Assembly: GCA_947311845.1 (NCBI GenBank)
Contig: CAMZMU010000080.1
Span: forward strand, 16,861,854-16,925,853
Source of the DNA: Poa pratensis
Taxonomy: Eukaryota > Streptophyta > Magnoliopsida > Poales > Poaceae
Length of the DNA stretch: 64,000 nucleotides
Direction: 5' to 3'
Below are positions 1 to 11,715 of this stretch, piece after piece (the first letter of the stretch is position 1; each line of letters begins with the position of its first letter). A program made the position numbers and the translations under genes. The notes beneath the pieces are model-generated. The model did no database searches. It had not been told where the DNA came from and worked only from the letters and a program-made list of their open reading frames with translations.

Positions 1-171
1 AACTCGCCGATCAATACCAGACAAGCAGGAAGTAGGGTGTTATCCTACGGGAGCCTGAACCTGGGGTACATCGCCTTGCTTGTCAGCCGTCGTGATCACC
101 AGCGCTCATCTCTCTCCCCTCAATCAACCCGGGGTACACGACCCAGGGATTTGCCGAGTCCACCCCCGTCA
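1..171 (+). mobile_element. 3' part of the 5' LTR of the gypsy element
   Basis: The sequence runs up to a CA dinucleotide directly before the primer binding site, as expected for an LTR 3' end. It contains the 'accagacaagcagg' stretch that recurs near 12.17 kb in the second LTR, so the two LTR families are related in their U5 region but differ further on. The LTR start lies outside the window. Confidence 0.75.
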
Positions 172-173
172 AT

Positions 174-190
174 TGGCGCCGTCTGTGGGA
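174..190 (+). other. Primer binding site of the gypsy element
   Basis: The motif TGGCGCCGTCTGTGGGA lies two bases after the LTR end. It is the usual minus-strand primer binding site form of many grass Ty3/gypsy elements. It fixes the LTR boundary and the orientation of the element. Confidence 0.8.
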
Positions 191-979
191 AAGGACGAGC
201 GCTGGAACCATGGTCGCACCGGCTCCATCAACTTTGAAGACCGTCTGCATCACCAGGAGGCCAATCTGCTTCGGCTCCTTCGAGTACACCTTCCACCCGC
301 CGGCCCACCGCTCGGTGTACGCCGATCTGCATGTAGGTATGTGCCTCACCTTCAGTACAATGCACTACTTTCGTAGACAGCTGTGGAATACTCAGATCCA
401 CGGCGATCGCACCGCGCGCGACGGTAGCACCCGCATCTGCCGCGGCTGCCCCAACCACGCCCCCACCTGCTGCGGAGATCGCATCTGCTGCGACTGCGGG
501 GATAGCATCTTCGACTGCTGAGAAGATCGCATCCGCCTCGACTACATCAACCGCCTCCGCTGCAGCAGGGATCGCGCCCACCACGACCACGCCACCCGCG
601 TCTCCGGCTGTAAGGAAATCGCATCGGCTACGACTACATCGACCACTTCGGCGACCACCAGCAGATCGAGTCCACTTCGACTACCTCGATCGCGTCGCTG
701 GCAATGCCAAGGTCTACGTCCGCTTCGACTACGTCGACCAACCTTCGCGCGCGATGAAAGTCGCGCCGTTCTCACCCACGCCAATCGCGCCCACGTCAAC
801 GACAGCGACATCACTCCTCACGTCCCGGCGGAGATCGCGAAACTCCAGGGAAGGAGCCTCGGCAGCGACTGTGGTATCCACCACGTTGCATCCATTTTCG
901 GCTCCGAGCACGGCTCGGACGAAGGAAGCAGCAGTGGCAGCGCCCGCCCACTCCCCAGACATACCCCGCGCAAGTCTTC

Positions 980-2877
980 ATGATCGGCCCGACGCAGGGC
1001 AACGGCGACGAACCTGCATACCCACTGGAGGTGGTCATGCCGGACCAGGTGACGCGACTCACCATCACCCGAGACATAGCAATCAGAGCCCTGAAGCACG
1101 TCGAGGACGGCACGTACCCCCCACCAGACGCACCCCGGGAGGACCTTATGGCGGTCCAATACCTGCTACGGAAGGAAGGCGAACGACTCCGCGCAGAGAA
1201 GGCCGAGCTACTCCGACGCAAGGAGGAGGCTGACGCGTCGAGCGCCAGGAGGGCCGCTTACTCATTCACTGCCTCAACAGAGGTCACACAGGGAGCAAGG
1301 CGCCACAGAGCACGCGTGCCCCTGATGACAGAGGTCGACCGCGCTAGAGTCACCCGCAACCTCGAGTCATCATACATGAGCGAAGACGCAGACGGGATAC
1401 CCGTCCCCAAAACGCCCGGAGCCGCGCTCATGGCAGTCGAAACATACCTGCGGCTGACGCAGCCGCCCGAGGGCGACTCGCGCGCTCTCCTCCACAAGCA
1501 GCAGATCATGTCTATCAAGGCAGTCGAAGAAGCTCTGATGAACAAGGCGCCGACAGAAAAGGCGCGAGAAGATCGGGATCGCCGCGACCGCGAGCCCACA
1601 GCACTGCAGGCCCGGCGGCAAGACAACTGCGACAACCGCAGCCAGGCGAAGACCTCCGCAACGTCATCACACAGAGGACGGTGGACCGCAGCCGCACCCA
1701 GCGGACGGTCAGCACGCCCAATACTGACGACCGCAATGACGGCGACTTCGAGCCATGCGGCGCCGCATGTTTCAGCTTCAACATCCGCGACACAAGAATG
1801 CCCAAGGGCTTCAAGCTCACGGCAGAAGCAGTCAAGTACGACGGGAAGCAGACCCGAGACTCTGGCTAGAAGACTACCTCATAGCCTGCAGTTGCCAGGG
1901 CGGTACTTCGACTACGGCCATGCAGTACATCCAGCTGATGCTCACGGGCTCTGCACGCGGGTGGCTAACACTCAACCCAAGAACGCCTTCAGGACGTGGG
2001 ACGAGTTCGCGGAGGCCTTCGTTAAGAGCTTCCTGGGGACGTACTCGAGACCGACGACTTACGTCGAGCTACAAGCATGCAAGCAAGGACGAGACGAGCC
2101 GCTCCGGTCGTACATCCAGCGTTGGACCCTGCTCCGCAACACCATGGAGACCGCCTCGGAGGACCGAGTGATGGATGCCTTCATGCACGGCGTCTCCCGC
2201 CGCGACCTCCGCGAGGAGTTTGGTAGGCTCCGGCCGAAGAACATGATCGAGCTCATGAAGATAGCCAACCAGTGGGCAGACGGAGAGGACTCGGTCCGCG
2301 ATAGTTCACGCTACTCCCCGAAGGACGAAGCCGGACCAAGCAACTGGCGAGAAGGACGCCACAAGAAGAAGCCGCGTTACAACGGCAACGACTCAATCGA
2401 GTTAGTAGCGGCGGGATTCCAAACCCCCCATGATGATGAAGCGCGCGACAGCAGTCGCCAATACAGCCAGGGCAATACAGTCGAAGCGGCGGTGACCAGA
2501 GTCGCCAATACAGCCAAGGGCAATACAACCGAAGCGGCGGCAGCAGCTACCGCAGCGACGGGGGCCATAAACGCGAGTGGCAGAAACGCACATTGAGCCC
2601 AGCGGAAGAGCTGGAACAACCCTGCAGGCACCACATGTTCAGGAACCCGGAAACGGGCAAGTGGGGATCCAACCACCTGTTGAAGGACTGCCGAAAAGCA
2701 CGCAAGATCTACGAAGCCATGCAGAAGATAGTCACTCCACACCCGCAGCGCAGCCAGTCGCGCAGCTGGCCATCCAGGCAGCACCCGCACCCGCAGCCGA
2801 TAATCCAGCACAGGCGGCGGGAGTCTTTCCACAGCAGCAGCAGAGCCGCCGCAGCAAGAAGCCCCCAGCGGCAGTGA
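980..2877 (+). pseudogene. gag: gag of the Ty3/gypsy element, frame-broken
   Basis: The capsid-type retrotransposon gag domain is spread over three reading frames. An early part ends near 1869 (KYDGKQTRDSG). A middle part runs about 1876-1985 (WLEDYLIACS, then GSARGWL). The main part from about 1980 to 2290 holds WDEFAEAFVKSFLGTY, then a Q-W-T-L-L-R-N segment and an A-N-Q-W-A-D segment. A C-terminal segment at 2593-2877 has CRHHMFRNPETGKWGS and a KDCRKA motif. The order is that of grass gypsy gag proteins. The 300-900 stretch before it is low-complexity leader with no clear domain. The frame changes show that the copy cannot make an intact Gag as read, although some may be consensus errors. 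Confidence 0.75.
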
Positions 2878-3107
2878 CGCATATCCAGCAGCACGCGGAC
2901 AACTCAACATGATACAGAAGGGGCGCCCTCAAACAGGACCCAGAAGATCATCACTCGTCAAGTCTTCCAGGCCATCACCTGTCCACCTGCAGTACCCGAC
3001 TACCTGAGAGGGTCAGAGACACCAATCACGTTCTCCAGAGCAGATCATCCGCCTGCAGTACCACGACCCGGGCACGCCGCTCTGGTAGTCGAAGCTCTGA
3101 TCGGAGA

Positions 3108-3722
3108 TTACACCCTGAAAAAGGTGTTCATGGACGGAGGCAGCGGCATCAACATCATCTTTGCCGACACCCTAAGAAGGATAAACAGGCCAACGACAAA
3201 CTTGACGGCATCAGAGACCACCTTCCATGGCATAGTACCAGGGCAAGCAGTCACGCCCATGGGAACGATCACACTCGACGTCATCTTCGGCACCCCGAAC
3301 ACTTCAAGCGGGAGTCGATCGACTTCGAGGTAGTCGACTGGAAGTCGCAGTACCACGCGATACTCGGCCCAACCTTTGCCAGATTCATGGCAGTACCTCA
3401 CTACGCCTACCTCATGCTCAAGATGCCTGGACCCAAGGGCGTCATCACGGTGCACGGCGACTTCGACCGCTCCAACAGCTGCGACCGCGAGTTCAGCAAG
3501 ATCTCCGAGTTCTTCGGAATGGAAGAGCACTTTGAGGCGATGGCAGTCGACAATGACAAGACCATCTTCCCGCCACGCAAGAAGCCAGCCAAGGACGCCG
3601 CCTTCAACGCGACTGACGACACAACAACTCATCAGGTCCACCCGACTGACGCCAACAAGAGTCAAAGTATCGTCGAGTCTGCCTATCGCATAGGAAAGCG
3701 CGCTCGTCGAGTTTCTACGTGA
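3108..3722 (+). pseudogene. Retroviral-type aspartic protease region of the gypsy element
   Basis: The active-site motif is visible as FMDGGSGINIIFA (about residues 5-17 of this stretch), the D-G/S-G type seen in grass gypsy proteases. The flap-side segment with GTITLDVIFGTP and the later DWKSQYHAILGPTFARFMA segment are also present. The first part (to about 3333) and the second part (from about 3320) are in different frames, so there is a break near 3310. The region ends at a stop at 3720-3722, shortly before the RT block. In an intact element this domain would release Gag and Pol products from the polyprotein. Confidence 0.75.
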
Positions 3723-3756
3723 GAACTGGGAGATCTTCGCCTGGCAACCTTCTGAC

Positions 3757-5530
3757 ATGCCAGGCATACCCAGGAACCTCGCCGAGCACTCTTTACGCGT
3801 CCACAAGGACGCCAGACCCGTCAAGCAGACCATGCGACGCTTTTCAGGACCCAAACGAGATGAAATAAGCAAGGAAATCGATCGACTGCTCCACGCCAAG
3901 TTCATCCGAGAGATCAAGGACTCAGACTGGGTAGCGAACCCGGTCCTGGTGGAGAAGAAGAAGACGAAGAAACTCCGCATGTGCGTCGACTTCACCGCCC
4001 TCAACAAATGCTGCCCCAAGGACCACTTCCCGCTTCCGCGGATAGACCAGATCATCGACTCGACTGCAGGCTGCGCACGCCTATCCTTCCTGGACGCCTA
4101 CTCAGGGTACCAGCAGATCAGGATGAACGTCGACGATGAAGAGAAGACTGCATTCATCACACCTCATGGCGTCTTCTGCTACCAGACGATGCCCTTCGGG
4201 TTGAAGAACGCTGGAGCCACGTACCAGCGCACGATGCAAGCCTGCCTAAAGGGGCTAATCGGACAGATCGTCCAAGTCTACGTCGACGACATAGTCGTCA
4301 CCACTCGAACGGAGGACACTCTCATCGCCGACCTCCGCAAGGTCTTCGCCGCACTCAACGAGTATCAGATCAAGCTGAACCCGGACAAGTGTGTCTTCGG
4401 CGTGCCAGCCGGAGAACTGCTCGGGTACCTCGTCTCTGCAAGAGGAATCGAAGCCAACCCCGAGAAGGTGCAAAACATACTCGCAATGCCAGCACCGACC
4501 AAGCTTCATGAGGTGCAACGCCTAGCCGGCCGAGTCGCAGCTCTCAGCCGGTTCATTAGTAAGTTGGGAGAGAAGGCCCTGCCTTTCTATCAACTGATGA
4601 AGAAGACAGACAAGTTCGAGTGGACAGAAGAAGCGCAACGCGTTCGACCAACTCAAGAAGACCTGACGACTTCCCCAGTACTGGTGGCGCCACTGGAGAA
4701 TGAGCCGCTATACCTCTACGTGTCAGCCACAAACAGGGTGGTCAGCACAGTACTCGTAGTCGAACGAGAGAGAAGGACACAGTCACCCGTCCAGCGTCCC
4801 GTCTACTACCTCAGTGAGGTGCTAACCTTGTCCAAGCAGCGGTACCCGCACTACCAGAAGCTAGCATACGGAGTCTTCATGACATCAAGGAAGGTCGTCC
4901 ATTACTTCTCCGAGCACTCATCACGGTGGTAAGCTCCTCCGGGCTCTCCGACATCCTCACCAACCAAGCCGCGACAGGACGAGTCGCCAAGTGGGTTGTT
5001 GAGCTAGGACCTTGGGGGCTGAAGTACGCACCCGAAGTCAATCAAGGCCCAGGTGCTTCCAGAGTTCACCACCGAGTGGATAGAGGCCCAGCTGCCAGAC
5101 GTACCCGACTTGTCCAACGCATGGACAATGTACTTCGACGGCTCCAAGAAGTTCAGATCAGCAGGGGCGGGAGTCGTCCTCATCTCACCCAAAGGCGACA
5201 AGCTGAAGTACGTGCTGCAGATGAACTTCCCAACACCCTCCAACAATGAGGCAGAGTATGAGGCCCTAATCCACGGCATGCGGATGGCCAAGAACTGCGG
5301 CGCCACTCACCTCATGATCTACGGAGACTCCTACCTCGTCGTGCAGCAAACCATGAAGCAGTGTGACGCCATCGCCGACAACATGATCGCCTACAGGGAC
5401 CTGTACAACCAGCTGGAAGGCACCTTCGACGGCTGCGAGCTGCGACACATCGGCCGCGAGAGCAACGAGGAAGCCGACGTCCTCGCCAACCTGGGCTCAA
5501 ACAAAGCGCAGGTGCCACCCGGGTCTTCCT
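3757..5530 (+). pseudogene. pol: Reverse transcriptase and RNase H of the gypsy element, frame-broken
   Basis: The RT catalytic core is complete in one frame from 3757 to about 4640. It has KLRMCVDFTALN, the FLDAYSGYQQI motif, PFGLKNAGATYQR, the catalytic YVDDIVV, and GYLVSARGIE in the thumb. The connection with LYLYVS and RPVYYLSEVL follows in 4650-4925. The RNase H domain (about 5110-5500) shows YFDGSKK (first Asp), the NEAEYEAL segment (Glu), GDSYLV (second Asp) and EADVLANLGS. Frame breaks sit near 4640, 4925, 5040 and 5515. These motifs are diagnostic for Ty3/gypsy. The stop at 4930-4932 and the shifts make this copy non-coding as read. Confidence 0.88.
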
Positions 5531-5533
5531 CGA

Positions 5534-6885
5534 ATGCATCACGCAGCGCTCGTCAAGCTCCGGCCCGCCGGGATCCTCCACATCAACAACGAGCACCACC
5601 GACCCGCCCAACACGGAGAAGGAGCCTATGGAGGTATGCTGATCGAGCCCACATGGACGAGCCCATACCTGGCTTACATACTGCAGAGGGTGCCAACAAA
5701 CCCAGTCGAAGCCAAGCGCGTCATCCGCCGCTCCAAGGGCTTCACCGTCATCAACGGGGAGCTCTACAAGCGAAGCATCTCGGGAGTCCTCCAAAGGTGC
5801 ATCGACCCAGTCGACGGTCAGGCCATCTTGCTCGAGATCCACGCTGGCATCTGCGGACATCACGCCAGCAGTCGAGCCTTGGTGGCCAAAGCCTTACGAG
5901 CCGGGTTCTACTGGCCCACCGCAATGCAAGACGCAGAAGAACTCGTGAGGAAATGCCTCGGCTGCCAGGAGTTCGCCAACAAGCCGCACGCACCGGCATC
6001 AGCACTGAAGACCATACCACTCGCCTGGCCCTTCGCTCAATGGGGGCTCGACATGGTGGGTCCACTCAAGAAGTCCTCTCCGGGAGGACACACTCATCTC
6101 TTGGTGGCAGTCGACAAGTTCACGAAGTGGATCGAAGCCGTGCCTATCACAAGTTCGACTGCCTCCTCGGCAGTTAACTTCATCAGGTCGATCATCTTCA
6201 GGTTTGGAGTGCCGCACAGCATCATCACCGACAACGGCACGAACTTCACAGCCGAAGAGTTCAAGGACTTCTGCTCTGAGCAAGGCATCAAGCTCAACTA
6301 CGCATCTGTCTCGCACCCGCAGTCCAACGGACAAGTCGAAAAGGCCAATGGCCTAGTCTGCAAGGGCATCAAGAAGCGCCTGCGAGTACCATTGAGGCGC
6401 GCTGCAGGCGCCTGGGTCGAAGAGCTGCCATCTGTGCTGTGGAGTCTGCGCACTACGCCAAACAGATCCACTCAGTACACGCCATTCTTCATGGTCTACG
6501 GCGCAGAAGCAATCATGCCATGCGACATCAAGTTCGATGCACCCCGAGTGGTGGCTTACGACGAGTCCGACGCAGAAGAGCACTCGAGGACGACATGGAT
6601 ACCCTGGACGAAGCACGCGACATCGCCCTTACCCGCACAGCCGTGTACCAACAAGACCTACGCAACTACCACGGGCGGCGACTGCGGCCCAGATCGTTCG
6701 TCCCTGGCGACCTTGTCCTCCGCCTCAAACAGAAGAAGGTGCACAAACTCGCTTCCCCGTGGGAGGGTCCATACATCGTGACAGAGGCAATCGGCGGCGG
6801 AGCTTACCGCTTGAAGGACTCGAAGACAGGGACAGTCTGCCACAACCCGTGGAACGTTGCGCAACTGCGCCGCTTCTACGCCTAG
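5534..6885 (+). pseudogene. Integrase of the gypsy element, frame-broken near its end
   Basis: The zinc-binding HHCC part is seen around 5850-5970 (GHHASSRALVAKALRAGFYWP, then KCLGCQEF). The catalytic core follows with GLDMVGP, the first Asp in LVAVDKFTKW, the second Asp in ITDNGTNF, and the Glu in NGQVEKANG, that is a D,D-35-E arrangement. The segment LWSLRTTPNRST and the PFFMVYGAEA motif are typical of plant gypsy integrases. From about 6590 the reading continues in another frame (residues with FVPGDLVLRL and GGGAYRL) to a TAG at 6883-6885. The chromodomain-free C-terminus fits a Tat or Athila rather than a chromovirus element. Confidence 0.85.
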
Positions 6886-7068
6886 TCGACTCCCCATTGT
6901 AACAGAGCATACATGTCAAGAGGCGGCAGGTTTCAGACGCACTCTTTCCCTTACCAGGGTACCTGAGGGGACTGGAGGGTTTTAATGAGGCGGCCTGCTC
7001 GCAAAAATCAATGAAGTGATTTGTGGAACAAGCTCTCCCCTTTACTTTTTTAGTCAAAAAGCAACATA

Positions 7069-7770
7069 AACCTAGGCCGTCACCCGACGCACTCGGGGGC
7101 TGCGCCATACAGGTCTAACTCGAAAAATCCTTGGCCGCCACCCGAAGCACTCGGGGGCTGCGCCGCACAGGTCTAAGTCAACCTAGGCCGTCACCCGACG
7201 CACTCGGGGGCTGCGCCATACAGGTCTAACTCGAAAAATCCTTGGCCGCCACCCGAAGCACTCGGGGGCTGCGCCGCACAGGTCTAAGTCAAACCTAGGC
7301 CGTCACCCGACGCACTCGGGGGCTGCGCCATACAGGTCTAACTCGAAAAATCCTTGGCCGCCACCCGAAGCACTCGGGGGCTGCGCCGCACAGGTCTAAG
7401 TCAAACCTAGGCCGTCACCCGACGCACTCGGGGGCTGCGCCATACAGGTCTAACTCGAAAATCCTTGGCCGCCACCCGAAGCACTCGGGGGCTGCGCCGC
7501 ACAGGTCTAAGTCAAACCTAGGCCGTCACCCAACGCACTCGGGGGCTGCCGCACAGGTCTAAGTCAAACCTAGGCCGCACCCGACGCACTCGGGGGCTGC
7601 GCCATACAGGTCCAACTCGAAAACCTAGGCCGTCACCCGACGCACTCGGGGGCTGCGCCGCACAGGTCTGACTCGAAACACCTTGGCCGCACCCGAGGCA
7701 CTCGGGGGCTGCGCCGCACGAGTTTGCCTCTCAAAATCCTAGGCCGCACTCGATCCGCTCGGGCTGCACC
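7069..7770 (+). repeat. Tandem repeat, 13 units of about 56 bp arranged partly as dimers
   Basis: The block repeats the core 'cactcgggggctgcgcc' about every 50-60 bases, 13 times by eye. Two unit types alternate in the first two thirds. One starts 'cctaggccgtcacccgac' and ends 'catacaggtctaactcg'. The other starts 'ccttggccgccacccgaag' and ends 'cgcacaggtctaagtc'. Together they make a dimer of about 112 bp. The last units are shorter or degenerate. The block lies between the end of pol and the 3' end of the antisense gene, so it separates two converging transcription units. Confidence 0.92.
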
Positions 7771-7889
7771 ATACAGGTTTATAGAACAGTCGGCATACAC
7801 ACCCCCACCTCGGCATACACACACCCATATTTCCACTTGGAAAAAATTGCTTCTACAAGCTAACGCTATACAACAGCAGTCGACTACCC

Positions 7890-10800
7890 TTATTCTACAG
7901 GCTCACCCTTTGGCGCATCGAGTGGCCCTACAAGGCGCTCACTCCAGCGCTGGACTTGCTGAATCATCTGACGCGCAGGCGCAAGAGTCTCGGCGTAGTC
8001 ATCCTCTCCAGGCAGGCCATCAAGCACCTTGGCCAGTGGAAGATGAGGCCGGTGCTTTCGGACGTACGCCAACGCCACATTCGCCCGCCAACAAGTTGAG
8101 TGTGCACGACTTCCTTCAGCGCACCGCCTTCACGGAACCTCTCCAGCAGCGCGGCCAGTCCATTAGGCTGCTCGTTGTGTGGAAAGTACACCCGATTGAT
8201 CTGCCAGAGGGTTTTTCTACAACCTTCCAGAGCACAGCAGCCCGCCAAGTGCGATCTAACATGCACGCCAGTATCCTACCTCTGGATTTATTCGACCAAA
8301 ACTGACGCGCTTCGGGTGAGTCACTGGCGGCCTCTTTCTCCACCCGCTCGTCCACTCGAATCTGCTCAGCCTTCCAGTCAGGGTTCACATCTGCATCAAC
8401 ACCCAGCACTAAGCGCAGTAAAAGGAAAAAGAAGTCGAAGCAAAGTGCTAGAAGACCAACCTTGTAGCTGCCGACTGATCAAATCCATCTGGCCTAGCAG
8501 AAACTCCTCACGCTGGGAGAACGGCGCAACGGGCCGCGACCTCAAGCGCTCCAACTCTAACTCGGCGCTCTTCAACTTCGACTCGAGCTCAACAACCTTG
8601 TTCCTCATGAAGGTGATCACTCGTTGATCATTCACACTTCGCACAGAAGCTGGAGGATTTCGACAACGACGAGTAGGTGCAGCCGAAGAGGTGTCTTCAC
8701 GTCGTCCGCACCAGTCGTTCCAGCAACCCCGGGAGCTTCGCCCATCTCAGACTGCCAAATTCGACAGCGTCAAGCAAAGAAAAGAATCAACACAATTCAT
8801 TCAAGCCTAGATATGAAAAGAAGACTCGGAGGCTACACCCCCAAAGGCACAAATTCACATTTCAACGTCAGCAGGTTCGCGGACAGAAGACTCGCAAAAT
8901 ATAGTTCATTACAAACCAAGATCCAAAAGCAGAAGAATCCTAAAAGAAAGGAGTCTACATCACAGACTCCGACTGGGAACGGCTCTTCCTAGCAGCCAAC
9001 GCTGCAGCCTTGGCAATTCTTTTCTCGAAGGTGGCGATCAACTTTGCAGCCAGCTGACTCGCCTGCGCCTTCACCCCGCTAAGGGACGCGGTCTTGCCAT
9101 CAGGCTTACGGGGGAAGTCGCTGACAACCTTCTCAAAATCACCTGCGACTTGGTGGCCAAGAAGCAGCTGGAAAGTGAGCTCTGATCCGCGTACCGTCTG
9201 CGCGCGCGTGAAGTCCACCAAGGTGGTCGCGTTGCCTTCAAACGGAGCCGCGAGCGCGTCGACAGCAACCGGCGATGGCTTGTTGGGGAAGATGCTCTGG
9301 TGCACAGTCGCCAAGGCGCCTGTCGACTTCTGCAGCGCCGCCGACGCATACGCGCAGACACGGTCGAGGAAGCCAACAGCCTCCACCAAGCCGACATTCT
9401 CGCTGGAAGTCCCTTCCGGAGGAGCACCTCCGCAAGTCTCTGAGCAAAGAAGAACACCACACCCATAAGACATCAGCAGTCGACAAGGGCAAAGTAGGCA
9501 TCGAGCCGAAACACTTACTTCCAACAACATCGGCGAGTGCGAGCAAGCGGTCGACCTGGGTCTTCTCCAAATCATCCCGGGCTTGTTCATGCTCTCGGGC
9601 CTCGCCTAGCGACTTCTCCATGTCGGCATGAGTCTGCAGCTTCTGCTCCAGAGCAGTGCGGAGTTGATCCCTCTCCTGCTCCATGCGAACAAAGGCCGCG
9701 GCTCCCTCCATCTGCTGGCGATAGTATGGCTGCAGAAAACACAAGATATATCAATCTGCGCCCGACTATTCTAGTCACGCACATCTTCGGGGGCTACTCC
9801 CATCGGGAGCGCTGTTCGCGCACCCGATACAAATTCTGCAAAATGAGTCGGAGGACACTTACATGTTCAAGCAGCCCAGCGTCAGCCGGAGTCACATCAG
9901 CAGCTTTCTCTGGCGCGGAGGATGTCGAAGCCTTCAAACCCAAAGGGTCACTCGCCTGAGCCTTCTCTCCGGTCGCCTTCGCAGTCTGCTCGACCGTGGG
10001 AGCAGAAGTGTGCTCCATCTCACGAGGAGAACCAACAGCGCCAGTACGCTCGCTGTGACAAGACACAAGACAATTCAATCCGAGGATTCGCAAATCCAAA
10101 AGCAAACTCGACAAAACAAGGCGATGGTTACAAGACTAACCTGACGACATCCACATCATCCTCGCTGCCCAGGGAGACGGAGGCCATCCTCGCAAAATCA
10201 GTCGGCGGTGCAGAGCTGAGGGGAGGCACGACCAAAGGATCGGCCAAGTCACTCGCGTGCCTATCGCCCGAGGATGACTCGCCCGCCTCCTCCTCGTTCA
10301 CACTCGCCCCCTTCGCGGGCGACGAAGCCGAAGCAGAGTCGCCATCCCTACGCCTCTGCCGCTTCGCCAGCGGCTCCTCTTCATCATCGTCCTCCTCCAA
10401 CTCTTCACTCGGAGAGATGGCGGAGGGAATCATCATCATCAACCTCGTCCTCCTCAGGGAACTCTGCCTCTTCATGAGGTCCGTTCTCCATCAACGGAGG
10501 AAGACTAACAAAGCTCGAACGACCCTGTCAGCAAACAAAGCAGTCGAGTCAGGCAACAGAGGTTCGATAGAGGAAGATACAAGACAAGAATGAAAGCGAA
10601 CAAAGCTCACCTCGGGTACTGGGTTGTTAGGCCCATACAGCTTGACCGGGCACTTGACGTTACACGGGTCGGCGGCTCGGAGGCTAGTGATGCTCCTCAC
10701 CTTCGACTCGACTTCGTCATCATCGAGCTCGGTCGGCGACGTCCGGTCGGGATCGCCAACACCTTCATATGCCCACATTGGGTGGACGCGAGCGCGGAGC

Positions 10801-11561
10801 GGCTGCACCCGAAGCCTGAAGAAGGTGGCAATCAGATGGACGCCACCGGTCTCACGTCCCAGACTTTTCAGCAGGCCACGAAGAAGCATCAGCAAGGGCT
10901 GAGTCGCCTCCCTGTCCTCCTTCGACAGCGGGTGCGCCCACGCGTTCGACTTCCGCAACTCGCGATCAGCCGCGAAGTCGGGAAGTCCCTCCTGATCGCA
11001 CCTGATGTAGAACCACTTCTTCTGCCAGCCCTAGACGGAGTCGGACTTCTTCATTTGAAAGTAGCTGGTATCGCCACGCACCTGGATGCCGAAGCCGCCG
11101 ACTGGATACACCTGCTTGTTTTTCCCACATTCCTCCTCACGAGGAACAGCGACTTCCACAGAAGCCAATTGGGTGTGATTCCAAGGAAGCACTCGCAGAG
11201 CACGAAATAGCTCGCGATGCTCAAGACGCTATTGGGGGTCAGATCGTGGATCTGAATCCCATAAGCATACAGGAGACCGCGGACGAAATCGTGGAGGGGG
11301 AACCCGAAACCCCGCGGCAAGAAATCCACGAAGCAAACGCGTTCCCCCTCGCGAGGAGCGGGGAATACCTCCTTCCCGGGAGCGCGCACCGTCGCCTGTT
11401 CCGCCGGCGGCAGCAGCCCCTGCGCGCGGAGGGCCTCGAGGTCGGCCTTCTTCACCGACGACTTCACCCAATCGCCGTCAGGTTTCTTCATCACGCTCGC
11501 CCCGGCAGCGGCGACGGCGCCAGCAGCAGGCTTCCCCCTCTTCATCGCGGCCGCGCTCATG
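7890..11561 (-). pseudogene. Antisense multi-exon gene of the gypsy element, 'putative gypsy type transposon' class
   Basis: The likely start is the Met at 11561 (MSAAAMKRGKP). The first exon holds WVKSSVKKADLEALRAQG, FVDFLPRGFGFPLHDF and LTPNSVLSIASYFVLCE, the pattern of the plant family annotated as putative gypsy type transposon (Transposase_28). The reading then moves through about 10491-10958 (ELRKSNAWAHPLSKED). An acidic, serine-rich part lies at 10128-10475. A coiled-coil part is at 9600-9744 (MEQERDQLRTALEQKL). Further parts lie at 8955-9320 and 8400-8640. The conserved C-terminus at 7890-8260 includes FPHNEQPNGLAALLERFREG and ends at the stop at 7890. Exon borders were not all resolved, and frames change within the first exon, so it is degraded or has consensus errors. 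Its function is unknown. Confidence 0.75.
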
Positions 11562-11715
11562 GAGGGTGGAGAAAGAAATAGGAGGAAGAAGCAACAATGG
11601 CGAAGGGCAAATGGTGGGAGACGACGGCAGAATGGGGATGGAGTGAAGCGCGCCTCTGCGCGCGGTGACGACGGCGCCGCAGTTGCCATTCTGGTGATTA
11701 AAGGAGTCAACAAAG

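Larger units (their letters stand above)
1..11715 (+). mobile_element. Ty3/gypsy LTR retrotransposon, Tat-like, decayed, with antisense gene
   Basis: The parts seen in order are an LTR end, a primer binding site, gag, an aspartic protease, RT, RNase H and integrase on the plus strand. A tandem-repeat block and a multi-exon gene on the minus strand follow. Integrase lies after RT/RNase H, which is the Ty3/gypsy order. The long 3' region with an antisense gene is known from Tat-type grass elements. The window begins inside the 5' LTR, so the left end is missing. No matching 3' LTR was found: at about 11.72 kb the element meets the LTR of a different element. The polyprotein is broken in several frames. 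The right border is approximate. Confidence 0.85.

Noticed and set aside
754..1233. Open frame of 159 codons at the start of the gypsy element
   Set aside because: Low-complexity leader and gag sequence in a shifted frame. No domain is seen.
7069..7770. A CRISPR array
   Set aside because: The units are directly adjacent with no unique spacers, and this is plant nuclear DNA inside a retrotransposon.
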